The notes under the pieces: model-generated
What the model was told of the DNA's origin: nothing
Seen by the model: only the letters and a program-made list of their open reading frames with translations
The model's database searches: none
Made by a program: the position numbers and the translations under genes
Origin: CAZNLL01 sp964573885
GTDB lineage: Bacteria > Desulfobacterota > DSM-4660 > Desulfatiglandales > Desulfatiglandaceae
Assembly: GCA_964573885.1 (NCBI GenBank)
Contig: CAZNLL010000007.1
Span: 1-55,994 of the forward strand
Direction of reading: 5' to 3'
DNA length: 55,994 nt
Shown here: piece after piece, positions 34,179 to 42,226 of the stretch
Position numbering within the stretch: the first letter of the stretch is position 1
Layout of the letters: every line of letters begins with the position of its first letter

Positions 34179-35456
34179 TCACTGTTCGCTTTTGTCGGCC
34201 TCTTCGCTGATCATGGCTTCAATGGCCTTGTTTAAATCATTGGCAGGAACCCGGTGTACGGTAATGCCTGCATTGGAGAAGACATATCCCGGGCCTTTAT
34301 GAGAAACATCTTCTTTCAGGAGCACCCGGTCCACCTTGTGCTTGACCAGCCATTCGGCCACCTGAATGCCCTTGGCCGTTTCCACGTGGCGATGGGGGTT
34401 GCTCAGGACTTCTTTCTTTTCAATCTTACGGTCTGTCAGACGTAAGGTGACCAGGGCAAAATAGGGGGCCTGGCCGAAATGGTCACTTATCCGGTTGTCG
34501 GGATCCGCCATGGGTACGGCAAGACGCAATTGCGCGGGGGATTGGGGTTCGTAATGGATAATAATCCTTTCTATGTGGGGCACCTGCTCGAGGATATTCT
34601 CCTCAATATTCTTACTGACCTGATGGGCCCTCGTGAGGTTATCGGTCCTCAGCACCACATCGGTCTGGAGGAATCGAAACCTACCGGCACTGCGTCCCAC
34701 CAGCGACTTTATCTCCGCCACCATGGGTTCCGACTCGATAATCTTTTGGACCCGATCCAGGGTTCCAAAGTCAACAGAGGCGTCGAGCAAAACCCGCATT
34801 CCGTGGGAGAGCAACTCCCAGCCTGCCCGGGCGATAAAGATAAGAACCAACCCCGCCGCAATCTGGTCGATGGAAATCCCAAACACGCTGAACCGGACCT
34901 GGAAATAACTCAATACCACAGAGGCCAGCACCACCACCGAGGAAATGACGTCCACCTGCCGGTGTCGCCCCTCCGCGTACAAGGTGGGGGAGCCGGTCCG
35001 TTTGCCCATAGAAAGGGCATATTGCCCGAAGAGAAAGGCGGCGGCCGTCCCCAAAAAAAGCAAGAGGATGATCAGCAGAGACACATCAGGCGCCTTTTCG
35101 GCAGGATGGAGGATGTCCCGGGCGATTTCGTAGCCGGCGAAAAAGATAAACAGGGCCACGACGATGGAAATGACGTTCTCAATCTTGTAAAGGCCCAAAG
35201 GAAAATTGGCGGATTTCCGATTGGACAATTTTAACCCGCCAAAGAGGATCAGGGAGGCGACCGAATCCGTTGCCGAATCTATGGCGCTGGCACTCACCGC
35301 CAGGCTGCCCGAAACCATGGCCAACAGGGCCTTCATAATCGCAAGGCCCAGGTTGATCAGGAAGGCGAAAAGGGCCACCTTCTGGATCAGTCTTGACTCT
35401 CTTTGTGCTTTTGCCCCCTCGGTCTCGGTATTGGTGTGGTTTTCTTGCGAGGCCAT
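34179..35456 (-). CDS. Cation diffusion facilitator fused to a NifX/NifB-type cofactor-binding domain
   Basis: 425 residues. The CDF part (~20-310) has six transmembrane helices with metal-site acidic residues in SAIDSATDSVASL and GRHRQVDVISSVVV, then a cytoplasmic domain ending HIERIIIHYEP. The last ~110 residues form a second domain (DNRISDHFGQAPYFALVTL, then LSNPHRHVETAKGIQVAEWL and VFSNAGITVHRV) of the dinitrogenase iron-molybdenum cofactor (NifX/NifB C-terminal) type. CDF proteins export divalent metals such as Zn, Fe, Mn or Co. The fused domain could bind a metal cluster or sense metal, which is inference. The ATG at 35456 has no ribosome site and may be leaderless. Confidence 0.9.
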   Translation of the reverse strand: MASQENHTNTETEGAKAQRESRLIQKVALFAFLINLGLAIMKALLAMVSGSLAVSASAIDSATDSVASLILFGGLKLSNRKSANFPLGLYKIENVISIVVALFIFFAGYEIARDILHPAEKAPDVSLLIILLLFLGTAAAFLFGQYALSMGKRTGSPTLYAEGRHRQVDVISSVVVLASVVLSYFQVRFSVFGISIDQIAAGLVLIFIARAGWELLSHGMRVLLDASVDFGTLDRVQKIIESEPMVAEIKSLVGRSAGRFRFLQTDVVLRTDNLTRAHQVSKNIEENILEQVPHIERIIIHYEPQSPAQLRLAVPMADPDNRISDHFGQAPYFALVTLRLTDRKIEKKEVLSNPHRHVETAKGIQVAEWLVKHKVDRVLLKEDVSHKGPGYVFSNAGITVHRVPANDLNKAIEAMISEEADKSEQ

Positions 35457-35461
35457 AATTT

Positions 35462-35491
35462 TATATACCCCACAAAATAGCAAATGTCTAA
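35462..35491 (-). promoter_or_regulatory. Putative promoter giving a leaderless CDF transcript
   Basis: On the minus strand TTAGAC (35486-35491), an 18-bp spacer and TATATA (35462-35467). The -10 ends five bases before the ATG of the CDF gene, so transcription should begin at or next to the start codon. This agrees with the absence of a Shine-Dalgarno sequence. Confidence 0.45.
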
Positions 35492-35527
35492 GCCAAAAAC
35501 CCGCCGTTCCGGCCCCCGTTCACACCC

Positions 35528-36586
35528 TTATGGGCCCTGGATATAGTCCGGGATCTCTTCCACCCTGAACCGCCCTTCTTCAAGGACCCTTTGTCCGAAG
35601 TTCAAGAGCCTCCTTTTTGTCTCATGGGAATCATCAGGGTAAAACTTTGGATTGGCCACCACCAGGACCCGGAAGGCAAAAAAGGGCTGAGCCACCTCAA
35701 AAAAGGTCTCGTCATGGGTTTTTTGCAGGTAGCGGTCCAGGAAAAGCCGGAAAAGCTCAGCAAAGGGACCCTCAAAGGTCCCTCGATCTTTAATGGCGTA
35801 ATAGATGTAATTCATGCCCAGACAGGCCACGTCATCGGCAGGTTCCCCCCAGCTTCCCCTTGAGCGGTCCAGGAGCATAAAATCTTGACCGGTGAGACGA
35901 ATATTGCCTGGATGGAAGTCCCCGTGGACACTGCACAACCTCTTGCTCCTGCCCCTCAGCCTGGCCCACCAAGGCAGACACTTCTCCACGTATCCAACCA
36001 GCTCCTCCTCCGTGGTGAAGGATACCGGATCATAAGCGTCAACAATACCCATGATACACTCCCCGTGACCGATGAGGTCTCGGATGCGTCTCCTGTAAAG
36101 GATATCGGCATCATGGCCTTCATATTTGATCCCGTGGATTTGGGCCAGAAAGGCGGCCAGCATTTCCGCCCTCTCCCTGTCCTTGGAATCAAGCCGCCCC
36201 CGGTTGAGAACGGCCTCCAGGTCATCGAAGTAGGACACCCCTCCGGCCTCCTCCATAAAAATATAGAATTCCCGGGCGTCCTTTACGGATATGAGCCCGT
36301 CCGGGCATTCCCCCACCACATCCACGGCCTTGATGTGTTTGGGCATTTCATTGTAGTTGGCCCCTGCCAGGAGCAGGACCTGGGCCCTGTCCGAATAATG
36401 ATCGTGGCCGAATCTGGAGGGGAAGAGGGTCTTCATAATCAGGTGCCTTTCCTCTTGAGGGGTGCTGAATTTAATGAGGTAGGCCGTCCCGTGGACCCCT
36501 TCCCCCAGGCGCTCTGTTTTCACCCCCTTTACAGCCGGTCCAAAGTTCTCCTCTAGATAGCGCTGTATCTTTTCATCAATTTCCAT
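35528..36586 (-). CDS. Phosphotransferase of the APH/choline kinase fold
   Basis: 352 residues. The N-lobe has the glycine loop (RLGEGVHGTAYLI) and Lys in HLIMKTLFP. The C-lobe has the Brenner-type catalytic loop SVHGDFHPGNIRL and the metal Asp in FMLLDRSRGSWGEPADDVACLG. It should transfer a phosphate from ATP to a small-molecule hydroxyl. The substrate is unknown, and nothing nearby points to antibiotic resistance. The start ATG has GGGAGGAG upstream. Single gene, 71 bp upstream of the CDF start on the same strand. Confidence 0.88.
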   Translation of the reverse strand: MEIDEKIQRYLEENFGPAVKGVKTERLGEGVHGTAYLIKFSTPQEERHLIMKTLFPSRFGHDHYSDRAQVLLLAGANYNEMPKHIKAVDVVGECPDGLISVKDAREFYIFMEEAGGVSYFDDLEAVLNRGRLDSKDRERAEMLAAFLAQIHGIKYEGHDADILYRRRIRDLIGHGECIMGIVDAYDPVSFTTEEELVGYVEKCLPWWARLRGRSKRLCSVHGDFHPGNIRLTGQDFMLLDRSRGSWGEPADDVACLGMNYIYYAIKDRGTFEGPFAELFRLFLDRYLQKTHDETFFEVAQPFFAFRVLVVANPKFYPDDSHETKRRLLNFGQRVLEEGRFRVEEIPDYIQGP

Positions 36587-36717
36587 GATCTCCTCCCGGT
36601 CTTAAACACCTTAACCCTTTCGCGGATTATGGCGGGATTAGCCTTTACAATTCATACCAATCCCTTCATTCAATTTTAACATTTTTAGGGTAATATATAT
36701 TCTTTCCTATTAAAATA

Positions 36718-36749
36718 CCTGCCCCACCCCATTCGCGCCAAGGGGCAGG
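36718..36749. other. 8-bp stem hairpin in the AT-rich region between divergent genes
   Basis: CCTGCCCC (36718-36725) and GGGGCAGG (36742-36749) pair perfectly around a 16-base loop. The 225 bp between the kinase gene and the 41-residue ORF are otherwise AT-rich. On the plus strand TTGATG (36753-36758), 17 bp and TATTTT (36776-36781) could be a promoter for the small ORF and the ATP-grasp gene; a nearby dyad (36775-36789) overlaps that -10. Confidence 0.4.
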
Positions 36750-36811
36750 CCCTTGATGATAACCGGTTTTCGTGATATTTTAAAAATATAACTTATTTGG
36801 AGCAGGGCCTC

Positions 36812-36937
36812 ATGGCATCCCGTAAAAACCAAAATCAGCCCGGCCGGACCCCGAAAAAGAAAGGATGGTGGAGCCGATTCCTTGAGAGGGTGGCAAAGGC
36901 CAATGAGGAGGTTCTGAAAGGCGGATGCAAGACCTGA
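36812..36937 (+). CDS. 41-residue basic small protein
   Basis: ATG at 36812 with GGAG nine bases upstream, TGA at 36935. The product begins with a Lys/Arg/Gln-rich stretch and ends with an amphipathic helix and a Cys: KGWWSRFLERVAKANEEVLKG, then GCKT (quoted in parts). Tiny proteins with a similar W-L-x-R-x-A-K-A-N-E core and a Gly-Cys tail come to mind from Desulfobacterota genomes, but I cannot confirm a family. It precedes the ATP-grasp gene by ~110 bp on the same strand. Coding is likely from the good ribosome site and the amphipathic pattern. Confidence 0.5.
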   Translation: MASRKNQNQPGRTPKKKGWWSRFLERVAKANEEVLKGGCKT

Positions 36938-37050
36938 GGGATCAAAAACAGGTGATGCCGTGGGCATCCGGAAAAACCTGAGAATAAGACGGCATAATAC
37001 CGACCCCATCTTTTGAGCAAGGTGGGGTGTTGTTTTGGAGGCAAGACCCC

Positions 37051-38334
37051 ATGGTATTCATTTCCAGTGAGGCTTTAGGGCAGGAAAAGCCAAAGGACCG
37101 TGCCCGGAAGATTCCGGAAAAGGCCCGGCTCCTGCACACCTTGAGAGAGGAAAATTTCAACGTTCCTGATTTTATCTATGTCCCGGCAGAAGACTTCAAA
37201 AATGAAAACTTCTCGGAACTGGAGACGTTTCTCAAGGGTTGTGAGGGTGTATTCAAGGTGGTGGCCCGAAGCGCCCATCCCTATGAGAAATATTACAAGG
37301 GCGGCACCTTTGATTCCGTGGAAACCTATAAGGATTTGGCAGGCATCCTGTACGCCCGAAAGAAAATCGTAAATTCCGTGACCGGGGCCAACGGGCTTAG
37401 TATTCTGCGTCAGCAGCGATTCAATGAAGCCCCTGAAATCGATCCCGAGGACATGGGAATCATCGTCATGCCCTACATTGAGGGCATCAATATCATGGCC
37501 AAGATGGTAGGGGACCACTGGGAATTCGGTTATTCGGGGAACCGGAGCCACAAGGTTCAAAGCGAACCCTATATCACCACAACCCCCCACGACCGGAAGT
37601 TACTGGAGGTCTCGGAAGACATCCAGAAGCGCCTTGGATTCCGGTGCGAGATCGAATACATCGCGGCCCCGGACGGGACCATTTTCGTGGTCCAGGCCAA
37701 GGACATCTCCAACATAGAGACCCTGGAAATGAGGGAGAGCCAGCGGAACGTCCTGCTGGACGGGGTGCGCAGGATCCGAAAGCGACGCAACTACAGAGAG
37801 AGGCTCATCTATGTCATGGACAACCGGGAGCTTTATCTCCGGGTCATCAGTATGTGCGAGGATATGGTCCACGGATGGGGTGATCCCAAGCCGGACATTG
37901 AAGATATCCTCGGAGTCATCTCCTCTTACGAGGCGGGACTGGAGTACTTCGCCCTCCGGTGTCAACGGTACGGGGTGCTGGGGTTGTGTATCCAAGTCCC
38001 CAAGGATCTCGTCCAGATCGCCAATCACTATCTGGACGATACCCCAGAGCTCCAGGCGCGGCTCTCCAACGCCCTCAATGAGAATCAATACCAGATTGAT
38101 TACTTCCTTTCCGAGGCAGACACCCTTATTGCCCAGGAGAAGATCAGGATCAACCTCTGTACCCATGACGCCTATGGTATTGACACGGTTCGCACCCCGC
38201 TTTGGTCTGTTTACTGGCGGGCCGACCGGCACGACGCGGTGGTCCGCGAATTCCGGCGTTTGGGCTTTAAGACCGGTGACTGGGTGGGCATTGATATCGG
38301 GGCTGAAGAGAGACCCATAATCTACCGCCTGTAA
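37051..38334 (+). CDS. Stand-alone PEP/pyruvate-binding ATP-grasp protein
   Basis: 427 residues. The first ~230 resemble the ATP-binding domain of PEP synthase/pyruvate phosphate dikinase: VVARSAHPYEKYYKGGTFDS is the counterpart of the RSSATAEDLPDASFAG loop, and IEYIAAPDGTIFVVQAKDIS ends the domain like EFAIDxGxLFILQAR. The swivelling phospho-His domain (GGxTxHAAI) and the PEP barrel of real PEP synthase (10804-13284) are missing. The last ~190 residues (from RRIRKRRNYRERLIYVMDN) form a region I do not recognise. The reaction is unknown; phosphorylation or ligation of some acceptor is a guess. Start 37051 has GGAGG nine bases upstream. Confidence 0.8.
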   Translation: MVFISSEALGQEKPKDRARKIPEKARLLHTLREENFNVPDFIYVPAEDFKNENFSELETFLKGCEGVFKVVARSAHPYEKYYKGGTFDSVETYKDLAGILYARKKIVNSVTGANGLSILRQQRFNEAPEIDPEDMGIIVMPYIEGINIMAKMVGDHWEFGYSGNRSHKVQSEPYITTTPHDRKLLEVSEDIQKRLGFRCEIEYIAAPDGTIFVVQAKDISNIETLEMRESQRNVLLDGVRRIRKRRNYRERLIYVMDNRELYLRVISMCEDMVHGWGDPKPDIEDILGVISSYEAGLEYFALRCQRYGVLGLCIQVPKDLVQIANHYLDDTPELQARLSNALNENQYQIDYFLSEADTLIAQEKIRINLCTHDAYGIDTVRTPLWSVYWRADRHDAVVREFRRLGFKTGDWVGIDIGAEERPIIYRL

Positions 38335-38348
38335 AAGGGCAAATCCCT

Positions 38349-40442
38349 TTAGGCCTCAACCCCTTGTTTTTTTCTGATCCTGCAGGGGAGGTTCTTGATG
38401 TTGGGTGTCCCGAATTCCTTGCCCACTTTCCCAATAGAGGTCAACATATTAAAGTTCGACTTCTGCCACTCGAACTGCCTTGCTGCCTCCCCTTCCGGGA
38501 ACCACCATCCCAGGGCCGCACTGACCACGCGGGGGTGAACAATGTCCGTCACCCGCGCCAGCTGGGTGATTTCACCGTATCTGGTGGTGATCACCACCTC
38601 ATCGCCGTCAGTCATTCCATAGGCCGCCGCCGCTTCGGGGTGAATCTCCACCAGGGGATCGGGTCTCTTTTCACGAAGCCTTTTCACCCACCGGTAAGAG
38701 GAAAGCAGATAATACCTGCTCTTGGCGCTGATCAGGATAAGCGGATAATCAGGATCTTCACCCTCCGGGAGACCGGTAAACTCAGGAAGGGGCTTGAGCC
38801 CGAACTTTTCAGCGGTACTTAATTTCAACTCCACCTTTCCCGTGGGTGTACGAAACCCTTTCTCTTCATAAAGCCTGAACCGGTCAGGTCCTTTCAAATA
38901 GCCTTTGGCCGAAAACTCGGCGTAGGTCAGGCCCGATGGTTTGAGCACGTCCTCAAGCAATACTTCAAAGTCATCATACCAGTATTGGCGGTCCGATACC
39001 CGCTTCCCCAATTCGTTCATGATTTTTATGTCGGGCCAGCATTCCGCGGGGGGATCCACAATCTTGGGCCGGGCCAGGATCATACCATGGCCGATGCCGT
39101 AATGACCGATATCATTCATCTCGTACTGGTGGGCGATGGGGAACACAATATCCGCCATGGACGCGGTGGGGGTCATGAATATTTCCGCCATAGCCACAAA
39201 ATCAAGGCGCATGAAGGCCTCATAGGTGAGCTTGCTGTCCGCCCAAGCCACCAACGGATTGGTACACATGCCGTAATAACCCTTCACCGGATAGGGTGTC
39301 TCTTCCAGGACCGCTTTTCGGAAATAGGCCGGAGGCACGGTCATCAACCTCGGGATGGTGCGGTGATAGGCGCCGATCATGTCCTTGCGCTTGTTGGGGA
39401 TCAGGTCCGCCCGCACGAATTGGCCCATGCCCATGATCTCCGGCTCATGGGCATGGACGTTACCGCCCGGGACCTCCAGGTTTCCGGTGACGGCCATAAG
39501 ACAAACCAATGAACGGGTGGCATCAAACACGTTCACATCATGCTCGATGGCGTTGCCCCACTGAAGCGCCGCAGGCTTGGTGGTGGCATAGAGTCGTGCG
39601 GCCTCCCGTATCAGATCCGCGGGGACCCAGGTGATCTCAGAAACCCTTTCCGGGCTGTACTCTTTCACGTGGCGGGAGAGGTCCTCGAAGCCGTAGGTAT
39701 GGTTTTCCACGAAGCCCTTATCATAAAGGCCTTCCTCAATAATCACGTTAAGGAACGCCAGGGCAAGGGCCTGTGCCGTTCCCGGTCGCAGCTGCAACCA
39801 CAGATCCGCCCTCTTGGCCAGCTCGGTCCTGCGAGGATCGACCACCATGAGCTTGGCCCCGTCTTTAAGCCGTTTCAAGGCCAGACCCGCCACCTGCCCC
39901 TCTTCGCTGGTGGAAAGGACGTTACTGGCCCAGGAGACAATCAGGCCGGTAGGATTGTGGAAGTCGGCCACGGGATAGAATCCACAGGTGTGTACCCCGG
40001 TTATCTCCCTGGGGGCGTGGCATACATCCTGGGAGGCGATGACATTGGGTGAACCGAAAATATTGGCCAGCCGGATCAGGACGAAATGTTCAAGGCCTTT
40101 GGGCATGCCGGCACCGAATCCAACGGCACGGGCCCCGTATTTTTCCTTTATCTGTAAAAGATTATTTGCCGTCTCTTCGAGGGCCTCCTCCCAGGAGATG
40201 GGCTGCCACTTTCCCTCACCCCGTTTTCCTGTACGCCTCAGGGGATGACGAAGACGCGCGGGGTGGCTGAGACGATCCTGGGAGACCCGGCCTTTGTAAC
40301 AGGTATACCCTTCATTCAAATACCCTTGGGGATCTCCCTTTATCTCCGTGATCTCATTGTCCTTGGCCCCCACCAGCAGCCCGCAGCCGCCATGATCCAT
40401 CCTTGCACAGTGGGTCTTCACCCAACGCGTTTCTTCTGACAT
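38349..40442 (-). CDS. Molybdopterin-dependent oxidoreductase with atypical Fe-S motif
   Basis: 697 residues of the DMSO reductase superfamily, with the typical GDP.. and GYTCYKG start, NPTGLIVSWASNV, TGNLEVPGGNVHAHEP and a C-terminal molybdopterin-binding domain (IHPEAAAAYGMTDGDEVVITTRYG). C141 (SQDVCHAPRE) is the likely Mo or W ligand. The N-terminal cluster site reads C12-x3-D16-x3-C20-x27-C48 (HCARMDHGGCGLL) instead of the common C-x2-C-x3-C-x27-C, so one ligand position is Asp. No signal peptide is seen, so it should be cytoplasmic. No partner Fe-S subunit is adjacent. The start at 40442 has GGAGAGG upstream. Substrate unknown. Confidence 0.92.
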   Translation of the reverse strand: MSEETRWVKTHCARMDHGGCGLLVGAKDNEITEIKGDPQGYLNEGYTCYKGRVSQDRLSHPARLRHPLRRTGKRGEGKWQPISWEEALEETANNLLQIKEKYGARAVGFGAGMPKGLEHFVLIRLANIFGSPNVIASQDVCHAPREITGVHTCGFYPVADFHNPTGLIVSWASNVLSTSEEGQVAGLALKRLKDGAKLMVVDPRRTELAKRADLWLQLRPGTAQALALAFLNVIIEEGLYDKGFVENHTYGFEDLSRHVKEYSPERVSEITWVPADLIREAARLYATTKPAALQWGNAIEHDVNVFDATRSLVCLMAVTGNLEVPGGNVHAHEPEIMGMGQFVRADLIPNKRKDMIGAYHRTIPRLMTVPPAYFRKAVLEETPYPVKGYYGMCTNPLVAWADSKLTYEAFMRLDFVAMAEIFMTPTASMADIVFPIAHQYEMNDIGHYGIGHGMILARPKIVDPPAECWPDIKIMNELGKRVSDRQYWYDDFEVLLEDVLKPSGLTYAEFSAKGYLKGPDRFRLYEEKGFRTPTGKVELKLSTAEKFGLKPLPEFTGLPEGEDPDYPLILISAKSRYYLLSSYRWVKRLREKRPDPLVEIHPEAAAAYGMTDGDEVVITTRYGEITQLARVTDIVHPRVVSAALGWWFPEGEAARQFEWQKSNFNMLTSIGKVGKEFGTPNIKNLPCRIRKKQGVEA

Positions 40443-40567
40443 ATCCAAGACCTCTCCTTCTCAGCACAACTCATTTATAAAAAGGCACCCCACCCTGCTC
40501 AACATAACCAAGGGAGCGGAAATGTTCAACCTCCTCTTCTCCAGGGGAGACTCCGCCGCTCTATGGA

Positions 40568-41941
40568 TTAAGAAAGGAGGCGCCTCACATACTTCATTTT
40601 ACCCTTGTAAGGCGGGTAGGCCAGGGTGATATTGAAGCGGGTGGTTTTTTGAAGGATGGAGCGGTGATGACTGAAGGTGTCAAAACTGAACTTACCATGG
40701 TAACACCCCATACCGCTGTTCCCTACCCCACCAAAGGGCATACGGGGATTCAGGAAATGCATGATGGTCTCATTGATGCACCCCCCTCCTGAGGAGGTTT
40801 GGGAAAGGAACCTTCCCCTCGCCCGCCTCGATGAAGTGAAGACATACATGGCCAGGGGTTTTTCCCGGGTGTTTATGAATGAAATAACCTCTCCAAGGTG
40901 GGTGTAATCCATGACCGGCAGGATGGGACCGAAAATCTCCTCCCCCATAATGGGATCATCGGGCTTGATGCGGTCGATGAGGGTGGGTTCTATGTACCGG
41001 GTGTCCGGGTTGACCCTGCCCCCATGGATGATGGTCCCTGCCGAGTGAAGGAGCCTCTCCAGGCGCCTGAATTGTTCGTCATTAATGATCCTGCCCAAAT
41101 CGGGACTCCGCTCGGGGTCATCTCCGTAAAAACGCCTGATACATTGGCGTATCTCATGGAGGAGTTCCTCTTTGACCTCCCCGTGCACAAACAAATGATC
41201 CGGAGCGATGCAGGTCTGGCCGGCATTGAGAAACTTGCCGAAGCTTATACGCCGGGCCGCCACCTTGATGTCCGCGTCCGGTTCCACAACACAGGGGTTC
41301 TTTCCCCCCAGTTCCAGGGTAACCGGGGTCAAGTGTCGGGAGGCCCTCTCCATGACCACCCGCGCCAAGGAGGGACTGCCCGTAAAGAAGATGTAGTCAA
41401 AACGCTGGTCAAGGACCGCCTGGTTGACCTCTCTGCCCCCGGTGACGACGCTCACATGCTCCGGAGGGAATGCCTCCCCGATCAGCTCCCGGATGACTTG
41501 AGAAACGTTCCTGGAATAGTGGGCGGGTTTGAGCATGGCGCAGTTGCCCGCGGATATGGCGCCGATCAAGGGAAAGAGGCAGAGTTGAAGGGGATAGTTC
41601 CATGGTGATATAATGAGCACCACCCCGTAAGGCTGGTGGTGGATCCTGCTGGTGGAATAAAAATTCAGAATGTCTGTAGGAACCCTTGTGGGCCTGGCCC
41701 ATTTTTTGATTTTTCTCATGTGGAGCTTGAGCTCCTTTAATAACATCCCGATCTCCGTCTCAAAGGCCTCGAATCTGGATTTACGCAGGTCCTGCCAAAA
41801 GGCGTCGTAAATCCTGTCTTCATACTTCAGCAGGGTGCTTCTCAACCTATTGAGGCTCTCCCTGCGAAACCCGACATCCAAGGTATTACCCTTCTTGAAA
41901 AAGGCCCGGTGTGCCTTAACAGCCCTGACTATGGACTCCAT
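40568..41941 (-). CDS. Aldehyde dehydrogenase, class 3 type
   Basis: 457 residues. It matches the short class 3/fatty aldehyde dehydrogenase group: VVLIISPWNYPLQLCLFPLIGAIS, NAD-binding FFTGSPSLARVVMERASRHLTPVTLELGGKNP with the catalytic Glu, and the catalytic Cys in NAGQTCIAPDH. The C-terminal ~30 residues (TLAYPPYKGKMKYVRRLL) carry the basic/hydrophobic tail of this group. It oxidises long-chain or aromatic aldehydes to acids with NAD(P). The start at 41941 is preferred because AGGAGG lies nine bases upstream; another ATG is at 41959. Located between two molybdopterin oxidoreductases on the same strand. Confidence 0.94.
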   Translation of the reverse strand: MESIVRAVKAHRAFFKKGNTLDVGFRRESLNRLRSTLLKYEDRIYDAFWQDLRKSRFEAFETEIGMLLKELKLHMRKIKKWARPTRVPTDILNFYSTSRIHHQPYGVVLIISPWNYPLQLCLFPLIGAISAGNCAMLKPAHYSRNVSQVIRELIGEAFPPEHVSVVTGGREVNQAVLDQRFDYIFFTGSPSLARVVMERASRHLTPVTLELGGKNPCVVEPDADIKVAARRISFGKFLNAGQTCIAPDHLFVHGEVKEELLHEIRQCIRRFYGDDPERSPDLGRIINDEQFRRLERLLHSAGTIIHGGRVNPDTRYIEPTLIDRIKPDDPIMGEEIFGPILPVMDYTHLGEVISFINTREKPLAMYVFTSSRRARGRFLSQTSSGGGCINETIMHFLNPRMPFGGVGNSGMGCYHGKFSFDTFSHHRSILQKTTRFNITLAYPPYKGKMKYVRRLLS

Positions 41942-42226
41942 GCTGTGGTTCCTCCTCATCGGTCAAGAGATATTCCTAAACATCACCCTGAATGTCCAAA
42001 AAATCAAGCACCAATCACGGCTGGACAAAGCCGGTTACCGGATAATAGAGTGGAAGGATCCGCTCATCCTTTCTGGGCCGTGCCCTTATAGGGACCACTT
42101 TCCTGAGGTGGGACTTTCCCCACTATGCCCCGGGGTATCTTTAGGGATGGGCCTGGTTCATGGCCTCTAAGACCGGTTCACCGGTTACAGGCGCAAAGCC
42201 GGGATGCAAAAGAGGTAAAGGGGGGG

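Noticed and set aside
35528..36586. Aminoglycoside resistance gene
   Set aside because: It has the APH fold, but that fold covers many kinases and there is no resistance context or specific motif.
37051..38334. Second PEP synthase gene
   Set aside because: Only the ATP-binding domain is present; the phospho-His and PEP-binding domains are missing, so PEP synthase activity is not supported.
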